Below, piece after piece: positions 42,440 to 50,329 of a stretch of 59,977 nt of DNA. Position 1 is the stretch's first letter. The number at the start of each line of letters is the position of its first letter. Both the position numbers and the translations under genes were made by a program. The notes under the pieces were generated by a model. That model was not told the DNA's origin. It did not search any database and was given only the letters and a program-made list of their open reading frames with translations. Source of the DNA: Bacteroidales bacterium (GTDB lineage Bacteria > Bacteroidota > Bacteroidia > Bacteroidales > GCA-2748055); assembly GCA_029938715.1 (NCBI GenBank), contig JAOZUK010000011.1:1-59977 (forward strand), written 5' to 3'.

Positions 42440-43327
42440 ATGATATCGAGAATACTGTATTACATTGTTTTTGGGCTGATGTGGACCTTAACCCTGCTCC
42501 CGTTAAGCGTGCTTCATATTCTGTCGGATTTCCTCTTTCTAATTTTTTATCACTTGGTTTCTTATCGCAGAAAAATAACAGAAGCCAATCTTAGAAATTC
42601 TTTTCCAGAGAAGTCGACCCAGGAAATAAACCAGATAGCCAAAAAATTCTACAGGCGCTTGGCCGATCAAATCATAGAATCATTCAAGCTTCTTCATTTA
42701 TCAAAGAAGGAGATATCAAAGCGTTTCAAATATGTAAATCCAGAATTACTTGAAGAGCTTTACCAGTCAGGAAGAAGCATCATGTTGCTTTGCGGACACT
42801 ATGGGACCTGGGAATGGATGGTGGGGATGCCGTTAATAACAAAATATAAGGTTCTGGCTGTCTATCAGCCTCCTTCATTTTCGGAATTCAGCAGAATCTA
42901 CCATTACATTTCCAACAGGTTTGGTATAAACCCCGTGCCCATGAGAGAGATATTCAGGGAGATCATGGAGAGCAAATCTAAGAATGAGTTAACCGCTACT
43001 TTTATCCTGGGTGATCAAAGCCCACCTCCAGAGCAGATCAAATTCTGGACAACCTTCCTGAACCAGGATACACCTGCAATTACAGGCTTCGACCGCATTG
43101 CACAGAAAACCAACCAGGCAGTGGTCTATATGGATATCGTCTGGACAAAACGGGGGTTCTATGAAATAACCTTCCAGATAATATCCGATAATCCCAAGCA
43201 GGTAGAAGAATATGGCATCACCAGGGACTATCTTAAGGCTCTCGAAAAAACCATTATCAGAGGACCCGAATTATGGTTGTGGACACATCGACGCTGGAAG
43301 CGCAAAAGAGAACACCACACAGAGTAA
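42440..43327 (+). CDS. LpxL/HtrB-type lysophospholipid/lipid A acyltransferase
   Basis: About 295 residues. An N-terminal membrane helix (MISRILYYIVFGLMWTLTLL) is followed by the LpxL/HtrB family pattern: ITEANLRNSFPEKS, SIMLLCGHYGTWEW with the catalytic H-x4-E (His120, Glu125), YQPPSFSEFSRI, TFILGDQSPPPE and GPELWLWTHRRWKRK, the typical C-terminal end. The family transfers acyl chains to lipid A precursors on the inner face of the inner membrane. The open frame begins at 42371, but the ATG at 42440 matches the family's usual length. Its stop is 11 bp from the convergent phosphoesterase gene. The acyl group is not readable. Confidence 0.9.
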   Translation: MISRILYYIVFGLMWTLTLLPLSVLHILSDFLFLIFYHLVSYRRKITEANLRNSFPEKSTQEINQIAKKFYRRLADQIIESFKLLHLSKKEISKRFKYVNPELLEELYQSGRSIMLLCGHYGTWEWMVGMPLITKYKVLAVYQPPSFSEFSRIYHYISNRFGINPVPMREIFREIMESKSKNELTATFILGDQSPPPEQIKFWTTFLNQDTPAITGFDRIAQKTNQAVVYMDIVWTKRGFYEITFQIISDNPKQVEEYGITRDYLKALEKTIIRGPELWLWTHRRWKRKREHHTE

Positions 43328-43338
43328 AGTTTTCAGAA

Positions 43339-45942
43339 CTAATCTTCATCGATACCCGCATATCTGAGGGGATAGGGTTTGTCTCCCTTTGCCGCATGCC
43401 ATAGGATCCTGTTAAGCAGATCGTCATCACCGGTATCAATGCCTTCAAATTGTGGTTCGAGACTTTTCTTGGCATAATAAAGCGCGTTGCCCTCAAGAGC
43501 CGACAAGGGTGGATTCATCTCATCCAGAGGGACCTGGTTTGGAACAGCCTGGTAAGGAGTCATATCAGGAGATTGGTTAAAACAGGCGACCATGGGTTCG
43601 GCAATGGCATCCAGGATGTTCATGGGGGGAAGTCCAAGTATTTGTTCTATGGTTCTCACCATACTTGGTTGGTTATAGGGTGCACTAATTGTAGTTTTCA
43701 ACCTGGAATAGGGACTGATTACAATTCCAACAGTGCGGTATGCCGATACATGATCCCACCCAGCCTGAGAGTCATCTTCCACCACAAATATGACGGTATT
43801 GTTCCAGAATCTGCTGCTGGAGACCGCTTCCACAATTCTGCCTAAAGCAAGATCGTTATCTGCAATCATTGCTCTTGGAGTGGGCAGACCAGGTTGGGTT
43901 CCTCCGGTATGATCATTGGGCAGAGCCATGATGATGAGTTCGGGCAGGGAATCTCCTTCCATGGATTCATAGCTATGCAGATCCTCAATAAAAGTCTGAG
44001 CCCTTAAAACATCCGGTATTCTATGCCCGTGCCCGTAGGCCGGAAAAGTGGGTGATAGAATATCCTGTACGGTATTTAAAGTGGTTACATTGGTAAACTG
44101 AAGCTGTTCACCTCTAAGGAAGCCAGAATAGATATCGGTCCAGGTCAGAGATAGATCCTCCATTACCGGTTTGGCTGCCTCTCCATAGATCATCACTTTT
44201 TTACCATTGCGTTTTGCATTATCCCAGAGGAATCCGGAGGGTGCATACACCAGGGCATCTGTCTGAACATGAGGATAACTTCGAAACCATCCCTTTACGT
44301 TTTTTTCAACATAATCCGTTACAATTGAAGCATCTGTCCACTGATGACCTTCCGCAGAGCTTTTCCCCGACACCATGAAATTATCCATAAGCTGAAATTC
44401 CCTGGCCAGCTTATGTGCATTTGGAGTTACCTGCCTGCCGTATATGCACAGGCTCGAATCCCCCTTTCCTTCCGGCATATCGCCCAGGACCTGATCATAG
44501 GTCCGGTTTTCCCTTATGATATAGATAACATGTTTGAAAACTGAAGGTTCACCAATTCGATCGGGAACAGGTTTAGCTGCTTGCTCCACTCTTGGAGGAA
44601 GTTCTGTAGTTTGCAGTCTGGACAGCTGATTAATTGCATAAACAGTATTGGTATGAGATTTAAGCTTTCGTTCACCCGGCATTTTAACCACCGAAACGGA
44701 GGCTAGTTTGATATGAGCATTATAGATCGGGGTATTCAATCCTTCTATTTTGACCGGCAAGGTACCAGCCGAAGCTTCAAGGTTTGTGATATATAGCTTC
44801 TCCTTACTTGAAATAACCACCGAGGAGGGGTATGCTTCGGTTGGAATGAACCCCTGAACCTGACTTTTCTCTCCAGTTCCTGTAGTAGAAGCGTTGCTTC
44901 CCAGTTGCACCTGGGCAACGGCATTGTCCATGCCGTTGGCTACAAATAGCAGGGAACCATCGCATGAAAGCCCGATCCCATTGGGTGAATCGCCAAAATA
45001 AGAATTATGCGTTTCATCCATTCTCAATGAAATGGATTCGGAAACCTCATCCGAAGCCGTAGCAATCACGCTCACTTCATCGCTGTTTGAATTGGTGAGG
45101 TAGATATAATCCCCTTCAGGGGAAGCGATGATTTCATTGGGATGAAGGCCAACAATAATTTCTTTTATCACCTGGCCACTCATTGGATCGAAAACAGAGA
45201 CACTTCCTTCACGGGAGGCAGCATTGGAAGGATCTATCCGCATCATTCCCCAGGGAACCCCCGCCACATCACGGTCCGATTCCAGGGGTATTCGACCTCC
45301 CCAGTTGGTAACATAAATCTTATCGTTGGCGAAGGCAATTCCGTAAGGAGCCACTCCCGTATTCTTGGTCCACACCCTTTCATCCGTTTCAAGGTCCTGT
45401 TTAACCAGCTGGTTGTTGCCATTAAGCACAACATACATATAATCTCTTCCAGATTCCTTTCTGATCAAAAGTTCATTGGGGAGGGCCACAACAGCGGGTT
45501 GGATGGCAGGATAAAAGAATAACCTTACAATTTTTGCCTCGGAACCGTTCCAACTGGCCTTTACAACAAAAGACCCCCCTGTTCTATTTGCGCAACTCCA
45601 AAATACATAATCTTCTTCCATGATGGTGTACCAGGTGATACCGGAATAGGTACTCATGGCAGTTGGAATGCTTTCGGTATTTTTAAAAGGAAGCGTATAG
45701 GTAACTTTGTTGTTCCTGGTATTGATAAAAACGAGGCTGTACCTTTCCTCCACTACAAGCCACTTTTCATCGGGCGACAGCGCACAATCCAGGGCATGGT
45801 TTTCCAAAGTGGAATCACCAAAATAGATGACCTTCCCGACTGGACTTAACATGCGTCCATGAGGCAACGCCTGGTTCGAAGATTGTCCGTAGGCCCAGGA
45901 GAAACCAGCGGCGATCAGAAGTGCTAGAATGAGGTTCTTCAT
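43339..45942 (-). CDS. YncE-type beta-propeller fused to a phosphoesterase/alkaline-phosphatase-fold domain
   Basis: 867 residues. Signal peptide MKNLILALLIAAGFSWAYGQ. Residues about 35-440 form a YVTN/YncE propeller: HALDCALSPDEKWLVVEERY, YGIAFANDKIYVTNWGG, LHPNEIIASPEGDYIYLTNS, GIGLSCDGSLLFVANGMDN. Residues about 480-840 are a PF04185-type phosphoesterase: FKHVIYIIRENRTYDQVLGD, MVSGKSSAEGHQWTDASIV, FVVEDDSQAGWDHVSAYRT. The acidic Glu/Asp/His residues in these blocks fit metal coordination in phospholipase C/acid phosphatase relatives. The fusion is common in Bacteroidota. It should act in the periplasm or outside on a phosphate ester, not identified. The start has no competitor. Confidence 0.88.
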   Translation of the reverse strand: MKNLILALLIAAGFSWAYGQSSNQALPHGRMLSPVGKVIYFGDSTLENHALDCALSPDEKWLVVEERYSLVFINTRNNKVTYTLPFKNTESIPTAMSTYSGITWYTIMEEDYVFWSCANRTGGSFVVKASWNGSEAKIVRLFFYPAIQPAVVALPNELLIRKESGRDYMYVVLNGNNQLVKQDLETDERVWTKNTGVAPYGIAFANDKIYVTNWGGRIPLESDRDVAGVPWGMMRIDPSNAASREGSVSVFDPMSGQVIKEIIVGLHPNEIIASPEGDYIYLTNSNSDEVSVIATASDEVSESISLRMDETHNSYFGDSPNGIGLSCDGSLLFVANGMDNAVAQVQLGSNASTTGTGEKSQVQGFIPTEAYPSSVVISSKEKLYITNLEASAGTLPVKIEGLNTPIYNAHIKLASVSVVKMPGERKLKSHTNTVYAINQLSRLQTTELPPRVEQAAKPVPDRIGEPSVFKHVIYIIRENRTYDQVLGDMPEGKGDSSLCIYGRQVTPNAHKLAREFQLMDNFMVSGKSSAEGHQWTDASIVTDYVEKNVKGWFRSYPHVQTDALVYAPSGFLWDNAKRNGKKVMIYGEAAKPVMEDLSLTWTDIYSGFLRGEQLQFTNVTTLNTVQDILSPTFPAYGHGHRIPDVLRAQTFIEDLHSYESMEGDSLPELIIMALPNDHTGGTQPGLPTPRAMIADNDLALGRIVEAVSSSRFWNNTVIFVVEDDSQAGWDHVSAYRTVGIVISPYSRLKTTISAPYNQPSMVRTIEQILGLPPMNILDAIAEPMVACFNQSPDMTPYQAVPNQVPLDEMNPPLSALEGNALYYAKKSLEPQFEGIDTGDDDLLNRILWHAAKGDKPYPLRYAGIDED

Positions 45943-46232
45943 TTCAATGTCTGTTAATTAACTTTGGAACATATATTAATAGTACAATGTGATATCTCAG
46001 TCGGTTTTCATTGGAGGCGGTCAGGTAAATATATATAAATATCTCGTTCGTTGTGAAACAGACTAATGCCTGATTATTTAGCTACCATTAGATGAAAAAC
46101 GGAAACACTGCATTCATAACACGCTGAACACCAAATATGTTCACATCAAATAACAATTACAGCTCTACAGCTGCAAAAGTTTGCTACTCTCAGTTCTAAC
46201 AAAACTGTATCTCCTGTGTTATCTGTATTACT

Positions 46233-46823
46233 ATGGAATATCCGAACTATTACAATGAAGTTGAGCATATTATTCTTAAGGATGAATTAAGCAGGTTTCT
46301 AGGATCCAGCGAGGAAGGAATCATAGATATCTCATACCTTGATATAGTTAAAATGGCAGGTCATAGCTGTGTACTTGTAAGCGGCACTTATCTTATGGCC
46401 CTTAAAGGACTTAAAAAGCTATATGGAACAGAGCTGCCCAGGAGAGGGGAGATTAAGGTAGAATTACGAGAATCTTTTGACGACGGAAATACGGGTGCCT
46501 CCGCACAAGTGTTGTCAAATATTACCGGCGCAACTGCTGATTCCGGATTTCGCGGTATTAATGGCAAATTTAACCGCAGGGGACTTTTGTCTTATGGTGC
46601 AGATATTACTTCAAATGTGCGCTTTACTCGACTCGATACATTCAAGAGTGTAGAAGTAAGTTATCAGCCATCTAAGGTGGTTAATCCCGGGGTGGTTATG
46701 CAATCTGTACTGGGTCCGGATGCTACAGAAGAAAGCAAGAAACTTTTTCCCATCAAATGGCAGGAAATGGTAAAAACCATTTTCGATAATGCCGACACAG
46801 TTATTTCAATCCCAGACTTTTAA
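46233..46823 (+). CDS. FmdE-like protein, function unknown
   Basis: 196 residues, cytosolic. MAGHSCVLVSGTYLMALKGL contains a GH-x-C segment as in the FmdE (formylmethanofuran dehydrogenase subunit E-like) family, where the His and Cys bind metal. Other striking strings are YGTELPRRGEIKVELRES, SNITGATADSGFRGINGK, FNRRGLLSYG and RFTRLDTFKSVEVSY. There is no second Cys cluster, which some FmdE proteins carry. I am fairly sure it is a real gene (start, composition, no overlap except the end), less so about the family. The neighbours (phosphoesterase, M3 peptidase) give no pathway. Its last 23 bases overlap the convergent peptidase gene. Confidence 0.65.
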   Translation: MEYPNYYNEVEHIILKDELSRFLGSSEEGIIDISYLDIVKMAGHSCVLVSGTYLMALKGLKKLYGTELPRRGEIKVELRESFDDGNTGASAQVLSNITGATADSGFRGINGKFNRRGLLSYGADITSNVRFTRLDTFKSVEVSYQPSKVVNPGVVMQSVLGPDATEESKKLFPIKWQEMVKTIFDNADTVISIPDF

Positions 46824-48861
46824 TATAGGCTTCATTGTTTGAAGGCCTTCCCAGAAACTCCTCCACAACCTCGGTAATGTCACGCTGTATTCCGTTGGCC
46901 AGAATCAGTTGGCGATACCTTTTCCCGGTCTGGGTATCTGTGAGCCCGTTCTTTTCAAAAACAGTGAACATATCCTGGGCAAAAACTTCAGCCCACAGGT
47001 ATCCGTAATAGTAAGTGGGATGGGTATTAATGTGGATCCAGTTTGCCTGCGGATGGGTTCCCTCTATGTACATGGGTAAAGCCATCTGCTTATCAATTTT
47101 CCTCCACAGCTCATCTGTGTCTAAACCGGCCCCGGGATCGAAGGAATCGTACAATACCATGTCATACACGCAACTCCTGAGCGAACCCTGAGCATCAAGT
47201 CCGGATGTTATATTTTTTGCATCCTGCATATTATCAAACATTTCCCTGGGCAGGACCTCTCCTGTTTCGTAATGTTTTGCAAATGTGCTGAGCATGTCAT
47301 AGTCCCAGATCCAGTTCTCAAAGATCTGGGACATGGCTTCGGCAAAGTCCTCCTTAGAGCCGGACTGACTGGCAAACTCACCGTTGTAAGACATGTTATC
47401 CATGATATGTCCGAATTCATGGAACAGGGTACTCAACTCACCATGACTGAGCATGGAAGGAAGAGTCTCTGTGGGACTGGGGAAATTGGCCAGGAGCATA
47501 CACACGGGAATCTCGTATCCGGTTTCCGTTTGCTTTCCCGGCTTAATACCCACCCCGTAAAACCACGACTCCTTATGTGGCCTGGGATATAAATCAAGAT
47601 AGAAACGGCCAATGACTGAACCCTCTTCCAGCACCTCATACAACAGAACATCTTCGTGCCAGACCGAAGGATTATCCACCCTTCTGTATTCCAATCCCAG
47701 TAATTCCGAATAGATATCCAGCATCCCCGACAGACAACTTTCCATGGGAAGATACTCCCGGATTGCTTCATGATCGACCTTGTATTTCGATTTAAGCAAC
47801 TGATTTCGCAAGAAGCTCACATCCCATGGATTCAAAGGTTCGGTACTAGCAACCCCCCATTGCCGGTTCCTGAACTTCTTCAGAGTTTCACTATCCTTCA
47901 GCGCTTTCTCCTCTGAACGGTCAATCAGGTCATTGATGAAACTCCAGACAACTTCGGGATTTTTTGACATTTTCTCGGCAGTGGTGTATTCCGCATACGA
48001 TTTATGGTCCATCAGCCGAGCCAGTTCATAGCGTTTGCTAACCAGTTCACCCAGGATCTCCAGGTTCTTTTCCCAGGCCCGGTTCTGGTATAGCATCAGG
48101 AAGGATTTCCTGGTCTCCTCCCGGCTGGCATTATTAAGCACAGGCCTGCGTGTGGCTGGCATCACCGGAATTTCATACCTGGTACCATCCACCCGGTAAC
48201 TCTCTTTAAAATTCTCAGGCAAACCTTCTGCCCCTTCCTCATCAAGCACCAGCACCTGATTGGCTGTATTCATGTTGATGGAATATTGGGAGGAGAGCTC
48301 ACTGATCTCCGCCTTCAGAGTCTTGAACCGTGCCTGAGGCTCAGGATCAAGGTTCACCCCCGCACGCTCGAAGGACCTTATCACATCATCCACAAAGATC
48401 TTCCGGTGTCCGGTCAGCTTCTTATAAGCTTCCATATTCGCAAATGCAATCATCTGCTTGAAGATGCCTGCGTCAGAAGTCAGGCTGGTGGCCAGTGAGT
48501 CGAGCATCTGGTAACCTTCCAACCCCCTGGCACGGGCAAGAGAGTCTGTGGAAACCCAGTAGAACATGAAGCAATTGTTACTTGCCTTGGATAAGTCATT
48601 GATTATATTGTCATAAGCAACAAATACATTGTTAAAATCAGGCGATTTCTCTTTCCTGATTCCTTCCAGTGCTTTGTCTATCTCCGTCCGTGTGATGTTT
48701 GCGTACCCGGTGAGATGCTCGTGGGTTACATCAGCATACTGAACAGGGTCATTGAGCCCTGCAAAGAAAGGATTCCCGGCACGGTCATCGTTTGAAGCCG
48801 GATCTTGAGTACATGCAATCATAGTCATCAGGATAAGCAGAGTAAGTGCAGATTTCATCAT
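46801..48861 (-). CDS. M3-family zinc metallopeptidase lipoprotein (oligopeptidase)
   Basis: 686 residues. MMKSALTLLILMTMIACTQD gives a lipobox (Cys17). The thimet-oligopeptidase-type catalytic part is clear: STLFHEFGHIMDNMSYNGEF with zinc ligands His481 and His485 and the base Glu482, then SKEDFAEAMSQIFENW with Glu508 as third ligand. Earlier parts (LKTLKAEISEL region; EETRKSFLMLYQNRAWEKNL) match the helical lid. The C-terminus has THPTYYYGYLWAEVFAQDMF, as in Dcp/PrlC relatives. It should degrade short peptides in the periplasm. The start at 48861 is MMKSAL. It ends tail-to-tail on the FmdE-like gene with a 23-bp overlap. Confidence 0.94.
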   Translation of the reverse strand: MMKSALTLLILMTMIACTQDPASNDDRAGNPFFAGLNDPVQYADVTHEHLTGYANITRTEIDKALEGIRKEKSPDFNNVFVAYDNIINDLSKASNNCFMFYWVSTDSLARARGLEGYQMLDSLATSLTSDAGIFKQMIAFANMEAYKKLTGHRKIFVDDVIRSFERAGVNLDPEPQARFKTLKAEISELSSQYSINMNTANQVLVLDEEGAEGLPENFKESYRVDGTRYEIPVMPATRRPVLNNASREETRKSFLMLYQNRAWEKNLEILGELVSKRYELARLMDHKSYAEYTTAEKMSKNPEVVWSFINDLIDRSEEKALKDSETLKKFRNRQWGVASTEPLNPWDVSFLRNQLLKSKYKVDHEAIREYLPMESCLSGMLDIYSELLGLEYRRVDNPSVWHEDVLLYEVLEEGSVIGRFYLDLYPRPHKESWFYGVGIKPGKQTETGYEIPVCMLLANFPSPTETLPSMLSHGELSTLFHEFGHIMDNMSYNGEFASQSGSKEDFAEAMSQIFENWIWDYDMLSTFAKHYETGEVLPREMFDNMQDAKNITSGLDAQGSLRSCVYDMVLYDSFDPGAGLDTDELWRKIDKQMALPMYIEGTHPQANWIHINTHPTYYYGYLWAEVFAQDMFTVFEKNGLTDTQTGKRYRQLILANGIQRDITEVVEEFLGRPSNNEAYIKSLGLK

Positions 48862-49169
48862 GGTATCATTTTATTTATCGGGGGGGGATAAAGATAATAA
48901 ATTCAAATCTGCAATCCGATTTTGTACCTTGTATGAAACATATTAAATCATTTATTGCGCAATTTCCGAAAACCTGTGAATGAAGCAGGATATCGAATTT
49001 TTAAAAAATTGTTGGATATTGTTATTGATTAATACTTTTAGCTTGTCAGCTCAGAAATACAAAAGTGGTGATTCTGATAAACTGAGTGTATGTTAAAAAT
49101 GTGACAATACGCGGGCAATTCGCACAAAGGTTTAGAAACCGGTTTTCATCAAGCAAGGAGATCTGAGAA
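48862..49169. other. Intergenic region between the M3 peptidase and the glycosidase
   Basis: About 308 bp between divergent genes. It holds a run of 8 G (about 48879-48886) close to the peptidase start. I found no RNA gene, terminator or complete TTG/TAnnTTTG promoter; a few near matches (such as TACTTTTA) remain below what I would call. A GGAG lies a few bases before the ATG at 49170. Confidence 0.6.
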
Positions 49170-50297
49170 ATGAAAAATAATAGAACATTAATACAAAAAT
49201 CTATTGCAATTACTGCAATCAGTTTAATTGCAATCCTGGCTTTCGCTCAAACTGAAGGACAAAAAGGAAAATCCGGCAATCCATATGGGATATCGGCAGA
49301 AAAGATTCAATGGATGAAAGAAGCGACTCTCAAACAATTGAAAGGTTGTAGAGTTAAAGGGGCTGGTGATACATGGATTCATACTCCAGACGGAGTAGGT
49401 AATTATAAGTCTCTTTGGACAAGGGATTCTTACTATATGGTTGAGTATGCAGGTGACTTGATGGATCCGAATGAAATTAAAGCATCCATTTACTACTTGC
49501 TGAAGGGCCAACGTGATGATGGATGTATACCTGACAGGGTTAATGCTGCAGGTCAACCGGTTTACAGCCCAGGACCTCCAGGCAAACCTATCGCAGATAA
49601 TGCATTGGACAATGGCCCGTTTATGGCCATGCTAGTATGCACCTATGTTAATCAATATCAGGACGAAGCACTTTTTCGAGAAGTTGAGCTGCAACTGCGC
49701 AGAGGACTTGATCATACTACTGTAAAGGAAAGCGGATTAGTTTACAACAGTCCTGAAAATCCACAGTGTGTTTATGGGTTTACAGATATTGTAAGAAAAA
49801 CCGGAAACCTTCTTTTTTCATCATTGCTTTACTACAAGGCCAATCTTGATATGTACCAACTCTGCAAAAAGTATGAATGTGGCAACCCAGCGATCTACAA
49901 AAGAAGATATGAATACGTTCGACAAAGTATTAATAAATTATGGAACGAAGACAATGGAATGTTTTGGGCTGCTGATATCGACTGCAAGCAAATAGATATT
50001 TGGGGAAGTGCCTACGCCGTAGAAGTAGGGATCACCAGTGAAGAACAGACCATGAGGATCACAACGTACTTGGTGGAGCATTACGACGAGACGGTAATGA
50101 ACGGACAGATCAGACACCTTACCCGTAGTGAGGGAACTTGGAACAATTTGTTTAAACCCAGCTTAGCCAAGGATATGCTGGAAAAAGTAATTACAGATTT
50201 TCAGGAAAATGGCATCAATGAGTGCATCAATGATGGATATGTTAAAGTACCAAATTTTGTTGTCAGTGCGACGAATGTATACGCCCTAACTCGTTAA
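49170..50297 (+). CDS. Exported six-hairpin ((alpha/alpha)6) glycosidase-like protein
   Basis: 375 residues. Signal peptide MKNNRTLIQKSIAITAISLI ... AFAQ; AAGGAG before the ATG at 49170 supports the start. The body looks like an (alpha/alpha)6 barrel: NYKSLWTRDSYYMVEYAGDL, ASIYYLLKGQRDDGCIPDRV, KPIADNALDNGPFMAMLVC, INKLWNEDNGMFWAADIDC, IDIWGSAYAVEVG and EGTWNNLFKPS. The WTRD and QRDDGCIPD acidic residues are in the places used by glucosidase/trehalase-like enzymes (GH15/37/63/65 group). It is somewhat short for these, so a subfamily with a reduced end is possible. The substrate is unknown. Next to the Rieske-TPP gene (convergent), 5 kb from the GH127 gene. Confidence 0.75.
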   Translation: MKNNRTLIQKSIAITAISLIAILAFAQTEGQKGKSGNPYGISAEKIQWMKEATLKQLKGCRVKGAGDTWIHTPDGVGNYKSLWTRDSYYMVEYAGDLMDPNEIKASIYYLLKGQRDDGCIPDRVNAAGQPVYSPGPPGKPIADNALDNGPFMAMLVCTYVNQYQDEALFREVELQLRRGLDHTTVKESGLVYNSPENPQCVYGFTDIVRKTGNLLFSSLLYYKANLDMYQLCKKYECGNPAIYKRRYEYVRQSINKLWNEDNGMFWAADIDCKQIDIWGSAYAVEVGITSEEQTMRITTYLVEHYDETVMNGQIRHLTRSEGTWNNLFKPSLAKDMLEKVITDFQENGINECINDGYVKVPNFVVSATNVYALTR

Positions 50298-50329
50298 TAA
50301 GTAATACCATCATAGATTCTTCATCATTC

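Noticed and set aside
48879-48886. Run of eight G near the M3 peptidase start, considered for phase variation
   Set aside because: It lies outside the coding frame and not within a recognisable promoter; nothing shows a switch.
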